From contig JAHHTR010000039.1 in the NCBI GenBank assembly GCA_020024515.1, forward strand, positions 1 through 17,161: a stretch of 17,161 nt of DNA. Direction: 5' to 3'. This DNA comes from Angelakisella sp. GTDB lineage: Bacteria > Bacillota > Clostridia > Oscillospirales > Ruminococcaceae. Under the pieces are notes generated by a model, which saw only the letters and a program-made list of their open reading frames with translations, had not been told where the DNA came from and made no database searches. Below are positions 7,595 through 14,837 of this stretch, piece by piece; the first letter of the stretch is position 1; each line of letters starts with the position of its first letter. Both the position numbers and the translations under genes were made by a program.

Positions 7595-8416
7595 ATGAAT
7601 ATACAATTTTGCAGAAAAGATAAGTATGATATATCTGACCTTGTTAGTATTGTAGAACTATTGCGTGATAAAGAAAATGGTTGTCCTTGGGATAAAGAAC
7701 AAACACACAAAACTATCCGCAATAATATGTTAGAAGAAGCGTATGAAGTTATAGAAGCTATTGATACAGATAATCGAGACCTTATGTTGGAAGAACTTGG
7801 TGATGTTTTATTACAAGTGGTATTTCATTCTCAAATTGAAAATGAAGTAGACAGTTTCGGATTTGATGATGTATGTAATGGAATTTGTCAAAAATTAATT
7901 CATCGTCATCCGCATATTTTCGGTGATGTTGTGGCAAACTCATCACAAGAAGTATTAAAAAACTGGGACGCAATAAAAAAGACAGAGAAAGCTCAGGAAA
8001 CATATACCGATACACTTAATGGTGTGTCTAGGTCTTTGCCGGCACTTGTGCGTAGCTATAAACTACAAAAAAGAGCCTCAAAAATCGGGTTGGATTTTAA
8101 GTCGCCAAAACAATCTTTGCAGAATTTAAAAAATATGATAGATATTCTTGAAAAGAATATGGATAATAATGATACAGATGATATATCGAAAGATATAGGA
8201 GAGGTATTGTTTGCCGCCGTAGGACTAGCAAGACAATTTGATTCTGATGCAGAAGAATGTCTGTATAACAGTAATGAACAATTTATTGAGAAATTTGCTG
8301 TTTTTGAAAATCATATAAAAGAGTCCAAAGAAGATATTTCAAAGTTATCTTACGAGGACCTTTGCAACTTTTATAAACTTGCCATTCATAAAAATGATTT
8401 AAATTTGGAGGATTAA
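7595..8416 (+). CDS. mazG: Nucleoside triphosphate pyrophosphohydrolase MazG
   Basis: Hydrolyses NTPs or dNTPs to monophosphate and pyrophosphate, thought to clear aberrant nucleotides; magnesium-dependent, all-alpha fold. The 273 residues are close to the E. coli protein. The first MazG repeat shows GCPWDKEQTHKT (29-40), LEEAYEVIEAID (46-57, with Glu47, Glu48, Glu51) and EELGDVLLQVVFHS (66-79, with Glu66/67 and Asp70), the four-acid metal site. A second, weaker repeat follows (about 150-250), including DIGEVLFAAVGLARQ. It lacks the N-terminal methylase-like domain of Bacillus YabN. AAAGGAG lies 9-10 bases before the ATG. Its 3' end contains the ribosome-binding site of hup, so the two are coupled. 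Confidence 0.95.
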   Translation: MNIQFCRKDKYDISDLVSIVELLRDKENGCPWDKEQTHKTIRNNMLEEAYEVIEAIDTDNRDLMLEELGDVLLQVVFHSQIENEVDSFGFDDVCNGICQKLIHRHPHIFGDVVANSSQEVLKNWDAIKKTEKAQETYTDTLNGVSRSLPALVRSYKLQKRASKIGLDFKSPKQSLQNLKNMIDILEKNMDNNDTDDISKDIGEVLFAAVGLARQFDSDAEECLYNSNEQFIEKFAVFENHIKESKEDISKLSYEDLCNFYKLAIHKNDLNLED

Positions 8417-8420
8417 AAAA

Positions 8421-8693
8421 ATGACAAAAGCAGAATTAGTTAATGTACTATCAGAAAAAACAGGTTTCACAAAGAAAGACAGCGAGAAAGCTGTATCAGC
8501 TGTAATTGAAGCTATAACAGAAACACTTACAAAAGGTGACAAACTATCACTTGTAGGTTTCGGTACATTTGAAGTTAAAGAACGTAAAGAGCGTCAAGGT
8601 GTAAATCCATCAACAAAAGAAAAAATAACAATACCAGCTTGCAAATCACCGGTATTTAAAGCAGGTAAAGCTCTTAAAGATGCTGTTAAATAA
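8421..8693 (+). CDS. hup: HU-family DNA-binding protein
   Basis: Small histone-like protein that binds and bends DNA as a dimer and compacts the nucleoid. The 90 residues are the standard HU length. The family signature is complete: the helical dimerisation half (1-42), GFGTFEVKERKERQGVNPST (46-65) at the base of the DNA-binding arms, and the C-terminal SPVFKAGKALKDAVK. GGAGG (8407-8411) lies inside the last codons of mazG, 9 bases before the ATG, and only 4 bases separate the two reading frames, so translational coupling is likely. A strong terminator follows. Cys74 in the ITIPACKSP arm is a small deviation from the more usual Ala/Ser. Confidence 0.97.
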   Translation: MTKAELVNVLSEKTGFTKKDSEKAVSAVIEAITETLTKGDKLSLVGFGTFEVKERKERQGVNPSTKEKITIPACKSPVFKAGKALKDAVK

Positions 8694-8712
8694 TCATTTT
8701 TAAAATTAATAC

Positions 8713-8759
8713 AAAAAGCCTCTTACTGATATTGATTTATCATTAAGAGGCTTTTTTTG
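8713..8759 (+). terminator. Terminator after hup
   Basis: AAAAAGCCTCTTA (8713-8725) pairs perfectly with TAAGAGGCTTTTT (8744-8756), followed by further T residues. It ends the flippase-mazG-hup transcript. Confidence 0.92.
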
Positions 8760-8789
8760 CTTTATATAAATACATTATAACATAAAAAA

Positions 8790-8835
8790 ATAACAGGAGT
8801 TTTTTGTAAATATAGTACAATCAAAGTCCTGTTAT
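8790..8835 (-). terminator. Terminator of the minus-strand S1-domain gene
   Basis: On the minus strand, ATAACAGGA (from 8835) pairs with TCCTGTTAT (ending at 8790) around a 28-base loop, followed by a run of seven T (complement of AAAAAAA 8784-8790). It lies just past the stop of the S1 gene, back to back with the hup terminator. Confidence 0.75.
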
Positions 8836-8857
8836 AATTTTTGAATATTAAGTTTAG

Positions 8858-9781
8858 TTAAAAAATTGTTTCAATTAATTTTGAAGCATCATCAGGTGAA
8901 TATTTCCAATAGTCAATGTGTGGTTCATTTACAAAATATTTTATTTTTTCTCTTTGATAGTCGGCGTCAAATGCGTCAACGAGTACAAGTTTAATTTTCA
9001 TTTTATCAGGAACAATACTCTTTATGTATACACTTGCCTGTTGTCCTACCTTTACTCCGTCAACGGGTTCTGCAAGTCCTGCAAGGTTTGGCATAAGCTC
9101 TATAAATATGCCATAGCTTTCTACACTGCGGACAATACCGCTGACTGTTTCGCCAATCTTAAATAAATTGGCGTTTTCTGTCCATGTACCAAGTAGTTCT
9201 TTGTGTGATAGTGATATTCTACCAAGTTTATCGCAGGATTTTACGATAGCCAGAATATTGTCTCCTACACTAAATCTATCGGCGGGGTTACTGATTCTTG
9301 AAATGGAAATTTGATCTATCGGTAAAAGTGATATAATGCCTGCACCAATATCCACAAAAGCACCAAAATTTTCAAGATGTGTTACTTTACAGGGGATTAC
9401 ATCACCGGAAGTAAGTGTGTTTACATAATCATTCATACATATTTCTTGTGCTTGTTTTCTTGATAAATATGGTGTATATGTACCGTCTTCGTTTTGCTTA
9501 ATATCCGTAACAACAAAACATACGGCTTTATTTACACGAGAGATAATAGCAATATCACGTGTAGAGCCGTCACTAATACCTGTCGCACATTCGTTTCGTG
9601 GAATAACGCCTTTTGCAAAGCCAAAATCGACTATTAAATCATGTTCACCTGTACAAACAGCAGCACGTGCCTCTAATATTTGCTTGTTTTTCATAGCCTC
9701 GGTAAGTGTGGTAATGGATTTTAGTGCTGTTTGATTTTTGACAGTGCTATATAAATCACCCTCTGAATAAAATAATGACAT
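8858..9781 (-). CDS. S1-domain RNA-binding protein (ribosomal protein S1-like)
   Basis: A 307-residue cytosolic protein with S1/OB-fold repeats, expected to bind single-stranded RNA, probably mRNA on the 30S subunit or in translation control. Residues about 36-109 form a divergent first repeat (ILEARAAV, DLIVDFGFAKGVIPRNE). Residues about 126-193 are a clear S1 domain (GDVIPCKVTHLENFGAFVDI, then GRISLSHKELLGTW). Residues about 209-268 are a second clear domain (GETVSGIVRSVESYGIFIEL, then LAGLAEP). The roughly 40-residue tail matches no domain known to me. A strong AAGGAGG (9790-9796) lies 8 bases before the ATG. It is shorter than the four- to six-domain S1 of Gram-negatives, as is common in Firmicutes. 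Whether it is a true ribosomal S1 or a general stress-type S1 protein cannot be told. Confidence 0.88.
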   Translation of the reverse strand: MSLFYSEGDLYSTVKNQTALKSITTLTEAMKNKQILEARAAVCTGEHDLIVDFGFAKGVIPRNECATGISDGSTRDIAIISRVNKAVCFVVTDIKQNEDGTYTPYLSRKQAQEICMNDYVNTLTSGDVIPCKVTHLENFGAFVDIGAGIISLLPIDQISISRISNPADRFSVGDNILAIVKSCDKLGRISLSHKELLGTWTENANLFKIGETVSGIVRSVESYGIFIELMPNLAGLAEPVDGVKVGQQASVYIKSIVPDKMKIKLVLVDAFDADYQREKIKYFVNEPHIDYWKYSPDDASKLIETIF

Positions 9782-9959
9782 AAAATTATCCTCCTTAATT
9801 TTATGTGATAAGCCATATTTAGTAAAAGTAATTATTTTGGCTGTCTCACTTAATTTAAAATACTATGTAACATATATATATTAAAATTTACGAGTTTTAT
9901 GCCTATTTTGAGAAGCTACAAATGTAAAAAAGTTTTGTTATATTATTGAGTGATTTATG

Positions 9960-10826
9960 CTATTTTGTAAATCTTTTGCGAAATTCTATGGGGCTTATTT
10001 TGGCTATTCTTTTAAAACTCTGCGAAAAATAGCTTAAAGAAGAAAAGCCTAAAATTTGTGAAAGCTGAGACAGTGAATGGTCAGTGGTTATTAAAAGATA
10101 TTTTGCTTCCTCTATACGTTTTTCAAGCATATAGTTAATTGGGGAATATCCATAGTTTTCTTTAAATGTGTGTGCGAGATAGTATTTATTGATATGTGCG
10201 GTTTCTGCGAGTAAATCAAGACTTAAATCCTGCTTAAAGTGATTATCAATATAGTTTTTGATTATGGCACATTCACGAGAGACATTTTGTGTATTTGATA
10301 TTGCCAGTATAGAATTATTGTGTCTAAGCACATTTATGATAAAAAGTTCAAAAAGGTGCTGGCAATATTTTGTTTGATATATGTCTTTTCCTTGAATTTC
10401 GTTTATAAGTGAATTTAGTATAAAATTCATTGTGTCCTTTTGTTTTTCAAAACTGCTTACAAGATATTCTTGGTTTTTAATTTCGTTAATTTCAAACTTT
10501 ATCCCTTCAACAGCCAGTACAATATAGCTTAGGGGATTATCTTTATCCGGTGATTTTTCTGTATGACTTATATTTGAATTTATTATAATCAAGTCATTTG
10601 TTTTTATGCTATATATTTTATCTTCAATATATACTATGCCTTTTCCACTTGTCACATAAAATATTTCGGTAAAATAGTGTGTGTGCATAATACTGTCCCA
10701 GTCGTGTTCAAAAGTTGATGTGGAAATAGATAACAGTTTATATTTTTTTTCATTATCGGTATTTTCATTTATAATATTGCTTTGCTCGTTTATATCACAA
10801 ATATATTCATAATGTTTATTACTCAT
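9960..10826 (-). CDS. AraC-family transcriptional regulator
   Basis: Probable ligand-responsive activator or repressor of the divergent transporter/GH112 operon. The N-terminal half holds a cupin sensor domain (HTHYFTEIFYVTSGKGIVYI), typical of AraC proteins that sense sugars. The C-terminal 100 residues hold the two helix-turn-helix motifs: LSLDLLAETAHINKYYLAHT with NYMLEKRIEEAKYLL, and SLSQLSQILGFSSLSYFSQS with SPIEFRKR. The start is uncertain. An in-frame ATG at 10847 would add 7 residues, but it overlaps a GGAGG and has no site upstream; the ATG at 10826 follows that GGAGG by 14 bases, slightly far. I prefer 10826 (288 residues). It is separated from the substrate-binding gene by about 430 bases of AT-rich DNA with candidate operators. 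Confidence 0.93.
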   Translation of the reverse strand: MSNKHYEYICDINEQSNIINENTDNEKKYKLLSISTSTFEHDWDSIMHTHYFTEIFYVTSGKGIVYIEDKIYSIKTNDLIIINSNISHTEKSPDKDNPLSYIVLAVEGIKFEINEIKNQEYLVSSFEKQKDTMNFILNSLINEIQGKDIYQTKYCQHLFELFIINVLRHNNSILAISNTQNVSRECAIIKNYIDNHFKQDLSLDLLAETAHINKYYLAHTFKENYGYSPINYMLEKRIEEAKYLLITTDHSLSQLSQILGFSSLSYFSQSFKRIAKISPIEFRKRFTK

Positions 10827-10847
10827 AATTAATGCCGATTCCTCCAT

Positions 10848-11181
10848 AAATAATTTATTGAAATGTATCGTTATAATGATTAAAAAATAATGTAGAAATT
10901 TAGTTATTTTGCTTTATTAATATTGTTTTAAAATGAGATGGTTTAAATTTAAATAAGCAACATATTATTTATACAAATATATTTTAACTTATTTTACCGA
11001 AAAAAACATTGACAAAATAACTAAAATAATTAAATTTATTTATATATTTTATTCAAAGTGCAAAAAATAGAAAAAATAGATAGAAAAATTATGTAATACA
11101 ATTTTATATCATTTTGCTATAAATTGTCGTTAAAAAATAAACAAAAAGCAATATGTATAAAATTTTTAGCAATAAGCTGTC
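10848..11181. promoter_or_regulatory. Divergent regulatory region with a 12-base inverted repeat
   Basis: No gene was found here. TTTAGTTATTTT (10899-10910) and its exact reverse complement AAAATAACTAAA (11014-11025) lie about 115 bases apart, and the core TTTAGTTA recurs at 11209-11216. These are candidate half-sites for the AraC regulator. A 12-base AT palindrome lies at 10942-10953. A TTGACA at 11009-11014 has no convincing -10 box at normal spacing. No clear promoter for the minus-strand regulator gene could be fixed. Confidence 0.35.
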
Positions 11182-11209
11182 TTGCGAAAAGTTTTGAAAA
11201 TAGTATAAT
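11182..11209 (+). promoter_or_regulatory. Promoter of the substrate-binding protein operon
   Basis: TTGCGA (11182-11187) and a perfect TATAAT (11204-11209) have a 16 bp spacer. Transcription would start near 11216, leaving a leader of about 45 bases. Confidence 0.65.
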
Positions 11210-11218
11210 TTAGTTAAT

Positions 11219-11240
11219 GAGTGACATAGAAAAGTCACTT
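11219..11240 (+). promoter_or_regulatory. Inverted repeat at the transcription start, possible operator or leader hairpin
   Basis: GAGTGAC (11219-11225) and GTCACTT (11234-11240) are complementary (one G-T pair) with an 8-base gap. The position right after the -10 box suits a repressor site or a 5' stem that protects the mRNA. Confidence 0.45.
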
Positions 11241-11260
11241 AAAGTTAGGAGGAAGAATAA

Positions 11261-12649
11261 ATGAGAAAGTTTTTAAGCGTAATTTTGGCAATGACACTTG
11301 TACTTACTTCATTTGCAGGCTGTGGTAAGACAGAGACAAACATAAGTACAAACACAGAAACATCAACAAGTACAAGCACATCGGAAAATACAGATAAACC
11401 TGCTCCTGCCGGAAAAATAACAGTTGCGGCACTTGAATCTGCTTATGGTGTAGAGGCATGGAAAGAAGTTGCAGCAGCATACACAAAACAAACAGGTGTA
11501 GAAGTTAACTTAATAACAGATAAAAACATAGAAGATGTTATAGGTGCAAATATGAAAGCAGGCGAATATCCTGACGTTGTTCACCTGGCAACAGGACGTC
11601 CTGCCGCTTTGACAGAAACAATGATAAAAGACAATGCTTTGACAGATTTGACAGATATGCTTTCAATGACTGTTCCCGGTGAAACAAAGAAAGTTTCTGA
11701 AAAAATAGCAAAAGGTTTTACAGAGTCATCTCTTACAAACCCATATTCAGACGGTAAAACATATCTGGCGCCAATGTTCTATGGCCCATGCGGACTTTTC
11801 TATAATCAAGGCTTATTTGAGGAAAAGGGCTGGACAGTTCCAACAACATGGGACGAGATGTGGGCTTTGGGTGACAAAGCAAAAGCAGAAAACATAGCAC
11901 TGTTTACATATCCGACAGCCGGTTATTTTGATGCTTTCTTCTATGCACTTGTATATTCAGTTGGCGGTGCAGATTTCTTTGACAAAGTTACAAACTATGC
12001 AGAGGGTATATGGGATACATCGGAAGGTAAACAAGTTATAGATATTATCGCTAAACTTGCTTCATACACAGAAAAATCAGTTCCATCGAACGCAAATAAT
12101 GATAACTACCTAAAAAACCAACAACTTGTACTGGATAACAAGGCACTGTTTATGCCAAACGGTACATGGGTAGTAGGCGAAATGGGTAAGGCTCCACGTA
12201 CAGACGGATTTAAATGGGGACTAACAGCATTACCTGCTGTTAAACAAGGTGGCGACCGTTATTCATTCACATGGTTTGAGCAAATTTGGATACCTGCAGC
12301 AGCAGAAAACAAAGAAGCTGCTAAAAACTTTATAGCATATCTATATTCAGACGAAGCAGCAAAGATATTTGCAAAAGAACGTGAAGGTTCACAACCTGCA
12401 ATTCAACCAATCATTGGTCTTGCAGACTCATTAGAGGGTGACAATAAATTGTTCTACAGCATTTATGATAACGGTGCAAAAGCAGCTTTGGGTGGATTTG
12501 CAGCAACAGATCCTGTTGAAGGTGTAAGTATTGCAGAAGCAACATTTGAGGCAGTAAACTCACTTGTAAGCGGTGATAAAACAGCAGAAGATTATAAAGC
12601 AGGCATAGTAAAAGCTAGTGATGCTCTACGTCCACACATAAAAAAATAA
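11261..12649 (+). CDS. Sugar ABC transporter substrate-binding lipoprotein (CUT1 type)
   Basis: Extracellular solute-binding protein family 1, tethered to the outer face of the membrane, capturing a sugar for the two permeases downstream. The N terminus is a lipoprotein signal (MRKFLSVILAMTLVLTSFAG) with lipobox Phe-Ala-Gly-Cys and the lipidated Cys21. A Ser/Thr-rich linker (about 27-46) precedes the mature fold, which begins at KITVAALES. The typical motifs are YGPCGLFYNQGLFEEKGWTV with PTTWDEMW, and MPNGTWVVGEMG. The 462-residue length is usual. AGGAGG (11247-11252) is 8 bases before the ATG. By context the ligand is probably a beta-galactosyl disaccharide such as galacto-N-biose or lacto-N-biose; this is inferred from the GH112 gene, not seen in the protein. 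Confidence 0.94.
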   Translation: MRKFLSVILAMTLVLTSFAGCGKTETNISTNTETSTSTSTSENTDKPAPAGKITVAALESAYGVEAWKEVAAAYTKQTGVEVNLITDKNIEDVIGANMKAGEYPDVVHLATGRPAALTETMIKDNALTDLTDMLSMTVPGETKKVSEKIAKGFTESSLTNPYSDGKTYLAPMFYGPCGLFYNQGLFEEKGWTVPTTWDEMWALGDKAKAENIALFTYPTAGYFDAFFYALVYSVGGADFFDKVTNYAEGIWDTSEGKQVIDIIAKLASYTEKSVPSNANNDNYLKNQQLVLDNKALFMPNGTWVVGEMGKAPRTDGFKWGLTALPAVKQGGDRYSFTWFEQIWIPAAAENKEAAKNFIAYLYSDEAAKIFAKEREGSQPAIQPIIGLADSLEGDNKLFYSIYDNGAKAALGGFAATDPVEGVSIAEATFEAVNSLVSGDKTAEDYKAGIVKASDALRPHIKK

Positions 12650-12699
12650 GTATTTAAAAAATATGGCACTATTAAAAATAGAGCTTGTGTGATACATGG

Positions 12700-12741
12700 T
12701 TTATGGTGAGTAGAAAAATCCTACTCACCATAAATTTTTTT
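12700..12741 (+). terminator. Strong terminator between binding-protein and permease genes
   Basis: TTTATGGTGAGTAG (12700-12713) pairs with CTACTCACCATAAA (12721-12734) over 14 perfect bp, with a 7-base loop and seven T after it. Partial readthrough would leave more binding protein than permease, a pattern known for sugar ABC operons. Confidence 0.93.
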
Positions 12742-12772
12742 ATAATTAAAATATAATTTTTTAAAAAATATT

Positions 12773-12802
12773 TTGACAATAAAAGAATTTAATTTGTAAA
12801 AA
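12773..12802 (+). promoter_or_regulatory. Possible weak promoter before the first permease
   Basis: A perfect TTGACA (12773-12778) is followed 18 bp on by TAAAAA (12797-12802), a poor -10 box. It could give basal permease expression downstream of the terminator, but it may be chance in AT-rich DNA. Confidence 0.25.
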
Positions 12803-12835
12803 GATTTATTGAAAAAATGTAAGGAGGGGTATTTT

Positions 12836-13726
12836 ATGGACAAACAAAAGGGCAGAGGCAAATTTGTATTTTTCTGTGTTGCACCGGCAGTTATATTGTT
12901 TACCATATTTATGGTCATACCAACATTTAATATATTTAAAATGTCTCTTTATAAATGGGGCGGATATTCAAATAATAAAACATTTATAGGTTTTGAAAAT
13001 TTCAGAAAACTCTTTAATGACCAAAAATTTTTGGGAGCTTTTCAAAATACAATACTTATGATAGTAATTGTTACAATAGTTACTTTTGCGTTCGCACTGG
13101 TATTTGCGGCAATACTTCAACGTGAAAAAATAAAGGGACAAAACTTTTTCAGAATTATATTCTACATACCGAATATTTTGTCAGTTGTTGTAATAAGTGC
13201 CATTTTCAGCGCAATATATGATGCAAATAACGGTATGCTTAACAGCATAGTCAATCTGTTCAGAAATGCAAATGAGCCTATATATTGGCTAGGCGACCAA
13301 AAGATAGTTATATATGCAATTATCGGTGCTATGATATGGCAAGCAATAGGTTACTATATGGTTATGTATATGGCAAGTATGGCGGCAGTTCCGGAAAGTC
13401 TATATGAAAGTGCAAATCTTGAAGGAGCAAGCAGACTTACACAGTTCTTTCAAATTACAATACCACTAATATGGACAAATATAAGAACAACACTTACTTT
13501 CTTTATAATAAGCAGTATAAATCTGAGCTTCTTATTTGTAAAAGCAATGACAGGCGGAGGTCCTGATGGTGCAAGTGAAGTATTCCTAAGCTATATGTAT
13601 AAACAAGCTTATACAAATTCAAGCTATGGTTATGGTATGGCAATAGGTGTGCTTGTGTTCTTATTCTCGTTTGCACTCAGTGCTATCATAAATGCGGTTA
13701 CAAAACGTGAAGTTATAGAATTGTAA
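12836..13726 (+). CDS. Sugar ABC transporter permease 1 (MalF/UgpA type)
   Basis: Integral membrane subunit of a CUT1 sugar importer, 296 residues with about six hydrophobic helices; the first spans roughly residues 10-33. The cytoplasmic coupling loop that docks the ATPase is seen as ESANLEGASRLTQFFQITIP from Glu191, with the conserved Glu, Ala and Gly of the EAA motif. The start is ATG 12836, with AAGGAGGGG (12821-12829) just upstream; an in-frame TTG at 12809 lies before that site and is unlikely. It follows the binding-protein gene across a strong terminator and precedes the second permease by 19 bases. The operon shows no ATPase gene; CUT1 systems often share an MsmK/UgpC-type ATPase encoded elsewhere. 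Confidence 0.94.
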   Translation: MDKQKGRGKFVFFCVAPAVILFTIFMVIPTFNIFKMSLYKWGGYSNNKTFIGFENFRKLFNDQKFLGAFQNTILMIVIVTIVTFAFALVFAAILQREKIKGQNFFRIIFYIPNILSVVVISAIFSAIYDANNGMLNSIVNLFRNANEPIYWLGDQKIVIYAIIGAMIWQAIGYYMVMYMASMAAVPESLYESANLEGASRLTQFFQITIPLIWTNIRTTLTFFIISSINLSFLFVKAMTGGGPDGASEVFLSYMYKQAYTNSSYGYGMAIGVLVFLFSFALSAIINAVTKREVIEL

Positions 13727-13745
13727 AGAAAGGAGATTTATTTAT

Positions 13746-14627
13746 ATGAAAAGTAATAATGCAAAAGAAAAAATATTTAAAATATTTGTATATGTCGCAT
13801 TAATCACTCTTGCAATAACAATAATTATTCCTATTCTTTGGGTGTTTATGGCATCGTTACGTGATAATAGCGAATTTTACGGCAATCCTTGGGCATTACC
13901 AAAGAGTTTGCACTGGGAAAACTTTGTGGAGGCATGGACAACAGCCCGTATGGGTGAATTTATGCTAAACAGTATACTTACAACTGCAATGGCTCTTGTA
14001 ATGCTATTAATAATTGCTTTGCCTGCAGCTTATTGTCTAAGTAGGTTTAAATTTAGGGGCAAAAAGTTCCTAAATACTATGTTTATGGCAGGACTTTTTA
14101 TTAATGTAAACTATATTGTTGTACCTATATTTTTGATGTTTGTCGATGCAGATAAATTTTTAAAATCTATGGGACTGGCAAGATTTTTCTTGAATAATAT
14201 TTTTGTACTTGCTTTGGTTTATGCGTCAACAGCACTTCCGTTTACAATCTATTTGTTATCAGGATATTTCGTAAGTTTGCCTGTTGCTTATGAGGAGGCG
14301 GCTTATGTTGATGGTGCCGGATATTTCAGAACAATGGTTCAAATAATTTTTCCAATGGCAAAGCCGAGTATCATAACAATAATTTTGTTTAACTTCCTAT
14401 CATTTTGGAATGAATATATTATAGCTATGACAATGCTATCAGACCCAAAAGGACCAAAGACTTTACCTGTCGGACTAATGAACCTAATGAAAGCACAAAA
14501 TGCCGCTGCCGAATATGGCAGAATGTATGCGGGACTTGTTCTTGTAATGCTGCCCACACTTATTTTGTATATTTGTGTTCAAAAGAAACTCACACAAGGT
14601 ATGACCTTGGGTGGATTGAAAGGCTAG
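13746..14627 (+). CDS. Sugar ABC transporter permease 2 (MalG/LacG type)
   Basis: Second membrane subunit of the CUT1 importer, 293 residues and about six helices. The N-terminal helix (roughly 12-35) is followed by the periplasm-facing segment NPWALPKSLHWENFVEAWTT typical of MalG-type subunits. The EAA coupling loop is YEEAAYVDGAGYFRTMVQII, from Glu183/Glu184 with Gly190. The C terminus ends in the usual QGMTLGGLKG. AAAGGAG (13729-13735) lies 10 bases before the ATG. The stop is directly next to the start region of the small membrane protein gene, so the two are probably translated together. Confidence 0.95.
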   Translation: MKSNNAKEKIFKIFVYVALITLAITIIIPILWVFMASLRDNSEFYGNPWALPKSLHWENFVEAWTTARMGEFMLNSILTTAMALVMLLIIALPAAYCLSRFKFRGKKFLNTMFMAGLFINVNYIVVPIFLMFVDADKFLKSMGLARFFLNNIFVLALVYASTALPFTIYLLSGYFVSLPVAYEEAAYVDGAGYFRTMVQIIFPMAKPSIITIILFNFLSFWNEYIIAMTMLSDPKGPKTLPVGLMNLMKAQNAAAEYGRMYAGLVLVMLPTLILYICVQKKLTQGMTLGGLKG

Positions 14628-14636
14628 GTGGTAACT

Positions 14637-14813
14637 ATGAGTGATACGGTTAAAAAAATACTGAATGTAGTATATGTAATAGTATTTATTGTCTCTATGT
14701 ATTTATTGATAATGGGGCAAAGAGATATAAGCGGAACAGGGCTTATGAAAATGTTAATAGCCTTAGTAGGTGTTTTGGCTTTATTATACATATATAACCG
14801 AAAATACAAATAA
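14637..14813 (+). CDS. Small two-helix membrane protein of unknown function
   Basis: The 58 residues hold two hydrophobic segments (about 8-26, ILNVVYVIVFIVSMYLLIM; and about 37-53, MKMLIALVGVLALLYIY), joined by a short polar loop (GQRDISGTG) and ending in a basic tail, YNRKYK. The positive tail and N-terminal lysines suggest both ends face the cytosol. AGGTGG (14626-14631), overlapping the permease stop, is 5 bases before the chosen ATG. A GTG at 14628 would add three residues (MVT) and is the alternative start. It lies between the second permease and the phosphorylase with gaps of 9 and 24 bases, so it belongs to the operon. I do not recognise a named family. An accessory subunit or stability factor of the importer is a possible but untested role. 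Confidence 0.75.
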   Translation: MSDTVKKILNVVYVIVFIVSMYLLIMGQRDISGTGLMKMLIALVGVLALLYIYNRKYK

Positions 14814-14837
14814 ATTTTTTATAGGAGATATAAAGTT

